The notes under the pieces are model-generated. The model saw only the letters and a program-made list of their open reading frames with translations. It had not been told where the DNA came from and made no database searches. DNA of 6,540 nt from Euryarchaeota archaeon UBA102 (GTDB lineage Archaea; Thermoplasmatota; Poseidoniia; MGIII; CG-Epi1): the NCBI GenBank assembly GCA_002509225.1, contig DAHL01000026.1, forward strand, positions 1-6,540, written 5' to 3'. The position numbers were made by a program, and so were the translations under genes. This document shows, in pieces, positions 1-6,043 of the stretch (the stretch's first letter is position 1; every line of letters starts with the position of its first letter).

Positions 1-480
1 CCCATCGTTATCCATTACACGGAAGGAGATTGTGTGAGTACCGCCTGAGAGTGACATGTCGAAATCCTCATGATCACTAAGCGAACCATCTAGAGAAGAT
101 TTCCAATCATACTCTGTGATACTACCGTCATCATCTATTCCAGTACCGGTGAAACTGATAACGTCATCGAAACGAGCCGGTGACGGAGAGATAGAATCGA
201 TTGATGAGGTTGGAATCTCATTAGGATTGACGATTAATTCCATAGTTGACCAATTAGACCAAGCTCCTTTGTCATCCTGAACACGGAAAGAGATGTTATG
301 CGTAGCAACTGTGAGAATAGCGCTGAAATCTTCTTGATCACTCAAGAAACCATCGACCGATGAATTCCATTCATAACCGATAATAGAACCGTCAGTATCG
401 GAACCGGAACCACTGAAAGAGATTGTATCGCCATACGTAGCTGGAGAAGGAGTGATTGAATCGATAATGGCAGATGGATA
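1..480 (-). repeat. Two PKD/Ig-like domain repeats, the second cut by the edge
   Basis: Two copies lie about 89 residues (267 nt) apart. The first reads IDSITPSPATYGDTISF ... TDGSIIGYEW ... HNISFRVQDDKG. The second reads IDSISPSPARFDDVISF ... DDGSITEYDW ... HTISFRVMDNDG. Such domains are usually extracellular beta-sandwich spacers or binding modules. Because the second copy runs off the window, more copies may follow. Confidence 0.8.
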
Positions 481-1581
481 ATCATTATGAACGAAGAGAA
501 AGACATTGGAATCCAGATTACCAGCAACGATGTAACTGGAATCTGCTGAGATTGAGACTGAAAAAACGTTATTTTCAGTATCGTAAAACCAGAATGGTTC
601 TCCACTCTCTTTCTCAAAGAGATAAACAAAATCATCGATAGAGCCTGCTAGAATGTAATCTCCATTTTCTGAAATAGAGACCGATTGAATAGTCTCTGGA
701 GCAGTGTATGTCCATAATGTTTGATTACTATCTCTATGGAAGAAATAGAGCGTATTATCTTGAGAGCCGGCGGCGATGTATTCACTGTCATCGGATATGT
801 CAACAGAAATTACAAAATCCGTAGCAGCATAACTCCATAGATTGTTACCGGCCTGATTGAAGAGATAGAGACTGTCATCAGCCGAACCGGCGGCGATGTA
901 TTCGCCGTCAGCAGAGATATCTACCGAAATTATAGAACCGCTTGTGTTGTATTTCCAAGTAGGAATGCCGTTGTTATCTTTATCGAAAAGATAGACAAAT
1001 GAATTCATAGAACCGGCAGTAATGTATTCACCATCATCAGAGATAGAGACTGAAAGTACCCAACTGAAAATAAATTCAGTGCCGTCGGTTAAAGTGTCAT
1101 AACTCCATAGATGATTGCCTGCCTGATCGAAGAGATGAACCTTGTTATCCCAAGAACCGACTGTGATGTATTCGCCGTCGGCTGAGATGTCGACCGCCTC
1201 TACACCATTGTAAGCAGAAGATGACTCAATAATGTAAGTCCAGAGTGGTTCGTTACTATCGCGGTGAAAGAGATAGACTATTCCATCATAATCGCCGGCT
1301 GCGATGTATTGACCATCAGCGGAGATTGCTACGGAATTCACACCGTTGTCAGCAGTATAATTCCAGAGTGGTGTGCTATTATCCTTGTGAAAGAGATTGA
1401 TTGACCCCTCGCCATCACTGGCAACGATGTACATGCCATCATCAGAGATGTCGGTTGAATGTGCATTACCGGAAATTGTATGATTCCAGAGTAGATCGAC
1501 TTCGGCCTCTGTCTCTTCAGCACAGACGCCACATACGCCCAGAAAAAGAACCAATAAGACAGAAAGTTTGAATGAGTTCAC
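1..1581 (-). CDS. Secreted eight-bladed beta-propeller protein with PKD-like domains (C-terminus cut by window edge)
   Basis: This gene is open to the left edge, and 527 codons are visible. The GTG start at 1581 is the only start after an in-frame TGA (1602-1600). It begins a clear signal peptide: N-S-F-K, a hydrophobic stretch at residues 6-20 (LSVLLVLFLGVCGVC) and a probable signal peptidase I site after VCA-21. The cysteines do not sit in a good lipobox. Residues 31-365 hold eight repeats of 32-47 residues with the pattern LWxY ... SVxISxDGxYIxAGSxDxxLYLF, one per blade as in WD40/PQQ-like propellers. Two PKD/Ig-like domains follow (about 368-453 and 456 to the edge), each with SPSPA, DG-S-I-x-x-Y-x-W and HxISFRV motifs. 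The protein is probably exported and surface-bound or released; adhesion or polymer binding is plausible, but no catalytic motif is visible and the rest of the protein is unseen. It begins 38 nt after the Nmd3 gene and may have its own promoter. Confidence 0.85.
   Translation of the reverse strand, partial: MNSFKLSVLLVLFLGVCGVCAEETEAEVDLLWNHTISGNAHSTDISDDGMYIVASDGEGSINLFHKDNSTPLWNYTADNGVNSVAISADGQYIAAGDYDGIVYLFHRDSNEPLWTYIIESSSAYNGVEAVDISADGEYITVGSWDNKVHLFDQAGNHLWSYDTLTDGTEFIFSWVLSVSISDDGEYITAGSMNSFVYLFDKDNNGIPTWKYNTSGSIISVDISADGEYIAAGSADDSLYLFNQAGNNLWSYAATDFVISVDISDDSEYIAAGSQDNTLYFFHRDSNQTLWTYTAPETIQSVSISENGDYILAGSIDDFVYLFEKESGEPFWFYDTENNVFSVSISADSSYIVAGNLDSNVFLFVHNDYPSAIIDSITPSPATYGDTISFSGSGSDTDGSIIGYEWNSSVDGFLSDQEDFSAILTVATHNISFRVQDDKGAWSNWSTMELIVNPNEIPTSSIDSISPSPARFDDVISFTGTGIDDDGSITEYDWKSSLDGSLSDHEDFDMSLSGGTHTISFRVMDNDG
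487..1491 (-). repeat. Eight tandem propeller-blade repeats within the secreted protein
   Basis: The repeats cover residues 31-365 of the secreted protein. Blades begin at the LWxY-type motifs near residues 31, 72, 113, 158, 209, 249, 289 and 330, and each ends in a (L/V)(Y/H/F)(L/F)F strand. Blades 5 and 6 are the closest pair (shared ISVDIS and EYIAAGS segments). Blades 3 and 4 carry insertions before the ISxDGEYI strand. The similarity extends to DNA level (recurring gcgatgtattc/gccgtc blocks on the plus strand), which suggests growth by internal duplication. Confidence 0.85.
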
Positions 1582-1599
1582 AAAGTACCAATTGTTACT

Positions 1600-1611
1600 T
1601 CATTATATGAA
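1600..1611 (-). promoter_or_regulatory. Possible TATA box for the secreted propeller gene
   Basis: The minus strand reads TTCATATAATG, centred about 24 nt upstream of the GTG start at 1581, and no Shine-Dalgarno sequence lies between. This fits an archaeal leaderless promoter. It lies in the 38-nt gap after the Nmd3 stop. The match is short and in AT-rich sequence, so read-through from the upstream genes is equally possible. Confidence 0.35.
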
Positions 1612-1619
1612 TTTCCGAT

Positions 1620-2624
1620 TCAATCATTCCAGACGAAATAGGTAGAATCGATATGATGGAGTGCTGAAATTGTTTCACCTGACCAGTCGTCTGGCGAACG
1701 TAAATCCTCCGTTTTCAAAGTAAACGGATTGAGAACTTGGAATTCCTGACCACGTTGTGAAATTATTTGAACGTCTTCGGCTGGACCGACTATCGGGTAC
1801 TTCTCAATTAACTCTAATTCGGATGATTCGCGAAGTGGTTTGCCTGTGACTCTAGCGATATCGACTTTCCGTTTACGAATAGATGTTACTTTCCAGATTT
1901 CATCATTTCTAGTGAAAAATTCACCGACCAAGATACTTGGTAACCTGACGCCAAATGTATGTCTTAGTACATCGCGTCCTAATTTCTTTCCAACGACTTT
2001 GCGAGCCTCTTTTACTGAACCACCGTAGGAATTGATCATCAAACGGGCGATTGTTCTGGCTTTATCTGTTGAAGATAACTGAAAATCATGACCGCCACGT
2101 ACCGGTGCATCCATTGTCGAGAAAATCTCTGGCGGAGCGGAAGATATCTCATTTCTAACCTTCTCAATTGCTGAAGCTAGAACGCTTTTTCTTTTACTAC
2201 GTAATTGAAGTGTTGATTCGAAATAGCCGCCAGCTTGACGAGAGCAGTTTTCACAAACTTGAAATTTAACCAAAACTTCAGTTTCGAAATCGGAACTGAG
2301 ATTGAATTCAGAAATTGAACCGGAACATTCTGCAAAAACGCGATATGAATTATCATCTAATGTCTTGATACTCAATGTAAGATCGTGATTGGTACTATCC
2401 TTAAGCCAAGAGAGATTGTGAAGGAAGATGTGTTCAACTGAATCCTTCATATTCTTATGTCTGTCCCAACGACCGGAGATGTGACTGGCAAAACAGCGTT
2501 TACAACAGATTGCTTTGACAGGATTAGGTATAGAAATCAAATCTGTTGATTCTGAAAAACAGTCCTGACATATCAAATCCAGAAGAGGGGGCTGATTACC
2601 GCATTTAATGCAAGATTTCACCAA
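1620..2624 (-). CDS. nmd3: Nmd3-family large ribosomal subunit maturation factor
   Basis: This 334-residue protein is an archaeal homologue of Nmd3, the eukaryotic 60S export adaptor. Archaea lack a nucleus, so the likely role is late maturation or quality control of the 50S subunit. The N-terminus carries zinc knuckles C5-x2-C8 with C19-x2-C22, and C41-x2-C44 with C124-x2-C127. The family signature GGYFESTLQLR spans 132-142. A GGHDFQLSSTDKAR segment (177-190) and a GGSVKEARKVVGK segment (201-213) form the central domain. A beta-rich SH3/OB-like C-terminal part (from about 225) ends in FQVLNPFTLKTEDL (295-308), which is typical of the family. The start is TTG at 2624, placed 9 nt after a GGTAGG ribosome-binding sequence; the adjacent GTG at 2621 is the alternative. 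The gene begins 17 nt after the fumarase stop, so the two are probably co-transcribed. I see no eukaryote-like export-signal tail. Confidence 0.92.
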   Translation of the reverse strand: MVKSCIKCGNQPPLLDLICQDCFSESTDLISIPNPVKAICCKRCFASHISGRWDRHKNMKDSVEHIFLHNLSWLKDSTNHDLTLSIKTLDDNSYRVFAECSGSISEFNLSSDFETEVLVKFQVCENCSRQAGGYFESTLQLRSKRKSVLASAIEKVRNEISSAPPEIFSTMDAPVRGGHDFQLSSTDKARTIARLMINSYGGSVKEARKVVGKKLGRDVLRHTFGVRLPSILVGEFFTRNDEIWKVTSIRKRKVDIARVTGKPLRESSELELIEKYPIVGPAEDVQIISQRGQEFQVLNPFTLKTEDLRSPDDWSGETISALHHIDSTYFVWND

Positions 2625-2633
2625 TGGCCAAAG

Positions 2634-2639
2634 CCTACC
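2634..2639 (-). promoter_or_regulatory. Ribosome-binding site of nmd3, supporting a TTG start
   Basis: GGTAGG on the minus strand lies in the 17-nt gap between the fumC stop (TAA, 2644-2642) and the TTG at 2624, with 9 nt of spacing. The spacing favours TTG at 2624 over the in-frame GTG at 2621 (12 nt). There is no ATG near the family's expected N-terminus. Confidence 0.5.
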
Positions 2640-2641
2640 GT

Positions 2642-4318
2642 TTATGGAGTTTTTGTTTTTGAATCGGGTTCGGAGGTGTTCGGTTCTAACATACTCGATG
2701 GATCTAAAATCTCTTCTAATTCTTCCCTAGAAAGATCTGTCTTATACTCAGCCACTTCAATTACAGTCTTACCGGAAGAATGGGCCTCCTTCGCTATCTT
2801 AGCAGCCTCCACATATCCGATAACTGGGGCGAGGGCAGTTGCCAACATCAAACCAGAATGAAGTAATTCTGGACCTTTACTGGTTGCTTCAAGTCCTTGT
2901 ACGCATTTCTCATCGAAAACTGCAGAAGAGGAAGTCAAAAGATTGATAGATTGTAAAATATTGTGTGCTGCAAATGGTAACATTGTATTAAGTTCGAAAT
3001 AACCCCCCTGTGCTGCTTGTAGCATAGCAGAATCACAAGCGATTACTTGTGAACAGGCCTGAATCAAAGCTTCAGGAATTACTGGATTGACTTTTCCTGG
3101 CATGATTGATGAACCGGGTTGAACTGCAGGTAGTTGTAATTCTGAAATACCAGCTCTGGGGCCTGATCCGAGCCATCTAATATCGTTAGCAATCTTCTGC
3201 ATACTTACTGCAGCACCCCTTAGAACTGAACTTGCAGCTAATGCACCATCTAATGTTGATTGAGCTAGGAAATGATTATCGGTTTCATGCACATCTACAC
3301 CAGCTAATTCCGAAATATATGTACAAGTTAGAGATGAAAAATCACTATGCGTATTTACACCAGTACCAACAGCAGTACCACCAAGTGCAAGAAGCGAAAG
3401 TTCATCTTGAACTAAGATTAAACGATCAATTGAACGTTCAATTAATCCAGCAAAGCCCTCGAACTCCTGACCTAAACGGATTGGAGTGGCGTCCATCAGA
3501 TGTGTACGACCAGTTTTGACTACATCATGAAATTCATTCGACTTATCGGTTAATGAATTTTGTAATTTTACCAATTGAGGTATTAATTTGTTCTGAATTT
3601 GAAAAAGAGCAGAGAGATGAATTGCAGAAGGTATTACATCGTTTGAAGATTGACCTTGATTAACGTGATCATTTGGATGAATTTCCAATCCTGAATCTTT
3701 TGAAGCTAATCTAGCTATGACTTCATTAGCATTCATGTTTGAAGAAGTTCCAGAACCTGTTTGAAAGACATCAATTGGGAAATGTTCATCGTGTTCACCC
3801 TCTGCTACAGATATTGAAGCTGTAACGATCGCTTCGCTGATATCGTCGGGAATGATACCCAATTTACTGTTAGATTTAGCCGCTGCAGCTTTTATCAGAC
3901 CTAAAGAACGAATAAATGAACGAGGCATTCTGAGACCGCTTACTGGAAAGTTTAGAACTGCTCTTTGAGTACTAGCACCCCATAATGCAGTCTCGGGAAC
4001 ATCCATAGTTCCCATTGTATCCTTCTCCTTGCGAGTGTAAACATCTCCAGGTAAGGATCCTGCCATAGAAACATCAGAAACGCCCTCTTGACTTGCAATT
4101 ATCTTAGCTGCTGCATCTCTAAGACGTTCCTTACGATGTGTAGGGCATTCAAAGATACCGTAATCTGGAAATTTAACATACCCTGAATTCAAATCATCCA
4201 ATAAAACTTGTAACATACTGTTCAATGAGAGGTCTGCATAGCATTTTGTAGAATAATCCTTCAACATTTTGTTGACATTTTTGGTCACCCTTATAGTTGT
4301 ATAAGATTTATCGGCCAT
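2642..4318 (-). CDS. fumC: Class II fumarate hydratase with N-terminal ribbon-helix-helix-like domain
   Basis: This enzyme interconverts fumarate and malate in the citric acid cycle and is a homotetramer in its family. The FumC core runs from about residue 94 (TRKEKDTMGTMDVP) to about 540, matching the usual length of about 460 residues. Visible motifs are FQTGSGTSSNMNANEV (185-200), the B-site-like HPNDHVNQGQSSND (214-227), TGRTHLMDATP with the expected catalytic H273 (269-279), and PGSSIMPGKVNP with the expected catalytic S403 (401-412). The ending LSREELEEILDPSSM is the normal FumC C-terminus, followed by a Ser/Thr/Glu-rich tail of about 15 residues. The first ~93 residues are extra. Residues 6-45 read as an RHH fold: strand YTTIRVTK, helix NVNKMLKDYSTK, turn YADLS and helix LNSMLQVLLDDLN. 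The ATG at 4318 sits about 25 nt after a TATA box and has no Shine-Dalgarno sequence, which suggests a leaderless mRNA. Enzyme identity is near certain; the RHH call rests on pattern only. Confidence 0.95.
   Translation of the reverse strand: MADKSYTTIRVTKNVNKMLKDYSTKCYADLSLNSMLQVLLDDLNSGYVKFPDYGIFECPTHRKERLRDAAAKIIASQEGVSDVSMAGSLPGDVYTRKEKDTMGTMDVPETALWGASTQRAVLNFPVSGLRMPRSFIRSLGLIKAAAAKSNSKLGIIPDDISEAIVTASISVAEGEHDEHFPIDVFQTGSGTSSNMNANEVIARLASKDSGLEIHPNDHVNQGQSSNDVIPSAIHLSALFQIQNKLIPQLVKLQNSLTDKSNEFHDVVKTGRTHLMDATPIRLGQEFEGFAGLIERSIDRLILVQDELSLLALGGTAVGTGVNTHSDFSSLTCTYISELAGVDVHETDNHFLAQSTLDGALAASSVLRGAAVSMQKIANDIRWLGSGPRAGISELQLPAVQPGSSIMPGKVNPVIPEALIQACSQVIACDSAMLQAAQGGYFELNTMLPFAAHNILQSINLLTSSSAVFDEKCVQGLEATSKGPELLHSGLMLATALAPVIGYVEAAKIAKEAHSSGKTVIEVAEYKTDLSREELEEILDPSSMLEPNTSEPDSKTKTP
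4021..4028 (-). promoter_or_regulatory. Internal Shine-Dalgarno-like sequence before fumarase Met102
   Basis: GGAGAAGG on the minus strand ends 5 nt before an in-frame ATG (4015-4013, residue 102); the GGAG core is 9 nt away. It could start a 457-residue fumarase lacking the RHH domain. The same bases encode conserved residues of the FumC N-terminus (K97 E98 K99), so the match may be coincidental, and starting there would remove part of the usual first strand. Another in-frame ATG, Met85 at 4066, has no such sequence. Confidence 0.3.
4184..4303 (-). other. RHH-like DNA-binding domain fused to fumarase (residues 6-45)
   Basis: The segment has the strand-helix-helix layout of Arc/MetJ/CopG-type repressors and VapB-like antitoxins. 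In the strand YTTIRVTK the polar residues T8, R10 and T12 alternate with hydrophobic I9 and V11; in known RHH dimers the polar face reads DNA bases. Two amphipathic helices follow, the second (LNSMLQVLLDDL) strongly hydrophobic as needed for dimer packing. A linker of about 48 residues (46-93), with an FECPTHRKERLRDAAAK stretch that I do not recognise, leads into the enzyme. I infer DNA binding from the pattern; no structure or search was possible. Confidence 0.6.
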
Positions 4319-4337
4319 ATATCGTCTTAAAACTGAC

Positions 4338-4348
4338 TATATATAAAT
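4338..4348 (-). promoter_or_regulatory. TATA box of fumC
   Basis: ATTTATATATA on the minus strand contains a textbook archaeal TATA element (TTTATATA, 4347-4340). Its centre is about 25 nt upstream of the fumC ATG at 4318, so transcription would begin at or next to the start codon, giving a leaderless mRNA. The lack of a Shine-Dalgarno sequence in the intervening bases agrees. The fourth copy of the RYATACAT repeat touches its upstream edge, where TFB (BRE) contacts would fall. Confidence 0.6.
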
Positions 4349-4393
4349 GTATGCATTATGTATATATTAAAGAAATGTATACAATATGTATAC
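4347..4393 (-). repeat. Four-copy helically phased motif upstream of fumC, candidate operator
   Basis: Read on the coding (minus) strand, the motif RYATACAT occurs four times: GTATACAT (4393-4386), GTATACAT (4382-4375), ATATACAT (4365-4358) and GCATACAT (4354-4347). Spacing is 11 bp within each pair and 28 bp between equivalent members of the two pairs. The first two copies each contain the 8-bp palindrome TGTATACA and the last contains ATGCAT, so each could seat a symmetric dimer. The array fills most of the gap between the reductase stop and the fumC TATA box. It is a candidate operator, perhaps for the RHH domain encoded just downstream. AT-rich chance repetition is the alternative. Confidence 0.55.
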
Positions 4394-4394
4394 A
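4365..4394 (-). terminator. Possible terminator after the aldo/keto reductase gene
   Basis: Immediately after the reductase TAG, the transcript would read TGTATACA-TAT-TGTATACA, an 8-bp self-complementary stem with a 3-nt loop, followed by the T-rich run TTTCTTTAAT. This could end the purQ-phosphatase-reductase transcript. The stem is AT-rich and weak, and the same bases form the first half of the candidate operator, so either reading or both may hold. Confidence 0.3.
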
Positions 4395-5231
4395 CTAAGT
4401 TGGCGCATATGGAGGTGGATTTGATGGATTCCAACAGGTAATGTAGGCCTCGTCAAGGTCATCTAGCTCAGACATGACAGAGGAAGGTATATCGAAACTG
4501 AAAACGTCGAAGTTTTCACCTATCCTACCTTTATTGATTGATTTTGGTAATGGAATCATACCATGTTGAATGGCCCACCTGATCAAAACCTGCGCAGGAG
4601 TGACGTTTAGTTGGTCAGCTATCTTGACTAACCTAGGTTCTTCGAGTTTTTTGCCGTGTGCTAAGGGGCTGTACGCTTCAATTAGTATATTTTCAGAGTT
4701 ACAGTAACTCAAAAGCTTCCGTTGAAAGTGATAAGGGTGTAATTCCACCTGATTTATTGCAGGAATGACGTTACAGGATTCCTTAAGCTCTTCTAAATGC
4801 TCTATTGTGAAGTTACTAACACCTATGGAACGGCACTTTCCCTCCTCCTGTAGAACTTCTAGTGCCTTCCAAGCATCTACACGTTTATCTTTGAGAGGCC
4901 AGTGAATAAGATAAAGATCTATGTAATCTATATCTAATCTTTTGAGACTCTTATTACAAGCTTCAATAGCACTTTCGAAGCCTTCGTCTTGATATCTTAA
5001 TTTGGTTGTGACAAAAATTTCCCCTCTGTTAACGCCTGAATCTCGAACAGCTCTGCCGACATCCTCTTCATTTCCATATGCTCGAGCAGTATCGATATGA
5101 CGATATCCCAATTCCAATGAATCAAGAACTGCTTGATACGTGACTTCTCCAGGTTCTGACTTCCAAGTACCTAAACCTACAGCAGGTATCTCAAAACCGT
5201 CATTCATTTTAAAAAAAGATTGAGAAGGCAC
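4395..5231 (-). CDS. Aldo/keto reductase, DkgA-like
   Basis: This 278-residue NADPH-dependent oxidoreductase of the aldo/keto reductase superfamily is most like the 2,5-diketo-D-gluconate reductase group, which reduces aldehydes and ketones in the cytosol. The full catalytic tetrad is present: D47 (RHIDTARAYGNE), Y52, K77 (VTTKL) and H110 (LIHWPLK). Further family marks are GVSNF (137-141), NQVELHPYHFQ (160-170), EAYSPLAHG (185-193) and the cofactor-binding PKSINKGRIGEN (229-240, with K230, S231, R236 and N240). The GTG at 5231 gives the usual N-terminus ahead of KMNDGFEIPAVGLGTW; ATG at codon 9 (5207) is the alternative. Neither has a Shine-Dalgarno sequence, but a weak TATA-like ATATTTAG lies about 27 nt before the GTG. 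The gene starts 23 nt after the phosphatase stop. The substrate cannot be told from sequence; detoxification of reactive aldehydes is one possibility. Confidence 0.93.
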   Translation of the reverse strand: MPSQSFFKMNDGFEIPAVGLGTWKSEPGEVTYQAVLDSLELGYRHIDTARAYGNEEDVGRAVRDSGVNRGEIFVTTKLRYQDEGFESAIEACNKSLKRLDIDYIDLYLIHWPLKDKRVDAWKALEVLQEEGKCRSIGVSNFTIEHLEELKESCNVIPAINQVELHPYHFQRKLLSYCNSENILIEAYSPLAHGKKLEEPRLVKIADQLNVTPAQVLIRWAIQHGMIPLPKSINKGRIGENFDVFSFDIPSSVMSELDDLDEAYITCWNPSNPPPYAPT

Positions 5232-5254
5232 ATTCTAAGTAATAAGGTATGGGA

Positions 5255-6043
5255 CTAAATATCTATCATATCTATCAAATTATCATGGCATTTACCATTG
5301 CTAACCAAACTACAGTTAGAATAGAGGGGATTAGAATCAGAATCCAATGACATGACCTTTCCTCCAGCCTCTCTGACTAGCAATATTCCAGCTGCGAGAT
5401 CCCAAGGTTTAGCCCCTGCGACCAAGTATGCATCTAAGCGTCCTGAAGCTACATACGCTAAATCTAAAGCTGCAGAACCGGTTCTTCTTACTGATTGAGA
5501 TTTTTTAGAGAGGATTGAGAAAGAATTCAAAATATTTTTGAATAAATCAGTATCTCTCTGATATGGAAAACCAGCAGAAATTAAACAATCGCTGATTTCT
5601 ATATTTGAAGAGACTTCTAACTTACGAGAATTACTTTCATCATTTAGATTGCAAAGAAAAGCCCCATTTCCAGATTCAGAAAAGAATAATTCATTTCGAA
5701 TAGGATCTGCTATAACTCCAATCAATGGTAAATTCTCAGAAACTAAAGCTATACTAACACAAAAATGAGGAAATTGATGTGAAAAATTAGTAGTTCCATC
5801 TAATGGATCAATTATCCAACGTGGATTTCCCTGAATTTTAGTACCCTCTTCTGATAAAATACCGAAATTCGGAGTTGAAGATTTTAAAAAATCGACCACT
5901 GCATTTTCACACTTAGGATCCGTTTCCGTCAATAAATCAAATTCTGATTTATGTTCTATTATCTTTGGAGATTTATATCCTTCTAAAATAATATCAGCTG
6001 CGATTTTAGCAGCTTCAATGGCGAATCTTAATTCGTTTGACAA
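5255..6043 (-). CDS. Inositol monophosphatase / fructose-1,6-bisphosphatase family phosphatase
   Basis: This is a 262-residue member of the Mg2+- and Li+-sensitive phosphatase superfamily. The metal- and substrate-binding motifs are complete: GILSEEG (61-67, E65/E66), WIIDPLDGTTNF (76-87, D79 and D82) and KPWDLAAGILLVREAGG (212-228, D215). Many archaeal members act on both inositol-1-phosphate and fructose-1,6-bisphosphate, so a role in inositol lipid synthesis or in gluconeogenesis is possible; sequence alone does not decide. The start is TTG at 6043, which lies inside the end of purQ (16-nt overlap) and follows a GGTGGA ribosome-binding sequence by 6 nt. An in-frame TGA at 6064-6062 leaves no room for an earlier ATG. 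The overlap implies co-transcription and probable translational coupling with purQ. The coding sequence is visibly AT-rich, like purQ. Confidence 0.92.
   Translation of the reverse strand: MSNELRFAIEAAKIAADIILEGYKSPKIIEHKSEFDLLTETDPKCENAVVDFLKSSTPNFGILSEEGTKIQGNPRWIIDPLDGTTNFSHQFPHFCVSIALVSENLPLIGVIADPIRNELFFSESGNGAFLCNLNDESNSRKLEVSSNIEISDCLISAGFPYQRDTDLFKNILNSFSILSKKSQSVRRTGSAALDLAYVASGRLDAYLVAGAKPWDLAAGILLVREAGGKVMSLDSDSNPLYSNCSLVSNGKCHDNLIDMIDI

Noticed and set aside
487..1491. CRISPR array or non-coding tandem repeat suggested by recurring gatgtattc-type blocks
   Set aside because: The blocks keep the reading frame, vary at silent positions and encode propeller blades, so they are protein repeats.
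342..1532. Minus-strand reading frames at 342-635 and 1338-1532
   Set aside because: They lie in another frame of the propeller gene, whose own frame is open for 527 codons with a signal peptide and repeat domains. Their translations show no recognisable pattern.
1519..1581. Lipoprotein signal (lipobox) in the secreted protein
   Set aside because: The cysteines at residues 17 and 20 are preceded by LGV and CGV, which do not fit the usual L-(A/S/T/V/I)-(G/A/S)-C pattern. VCA-E fits a signal peptidase I site better.
1840..3519. Plus-strand reading frames at 1840-2028, 2676-2861 and 3232-3519
   Set aside because: They are antisense to well-supported nmd3 and fumC coding sequence, have low-complexity translations (the last is rich in His, Gln and Leu) and show no ribosome-binding or promoter signal.
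4319..4394. Mobile element remnant or MITE in the AT-rich gap
   Set aside because: It is 76 nt with short phased repeats, no terminal inverted repeats at its ends and no target-site duplication; a promoter/operator explains it better.
5258..5278. Short tandem repeat atctatcat/atctatcaa
   Set aside because: It encodes the DMIDI end of the phosphatase and has only two copies; nothing suggests a separate function.
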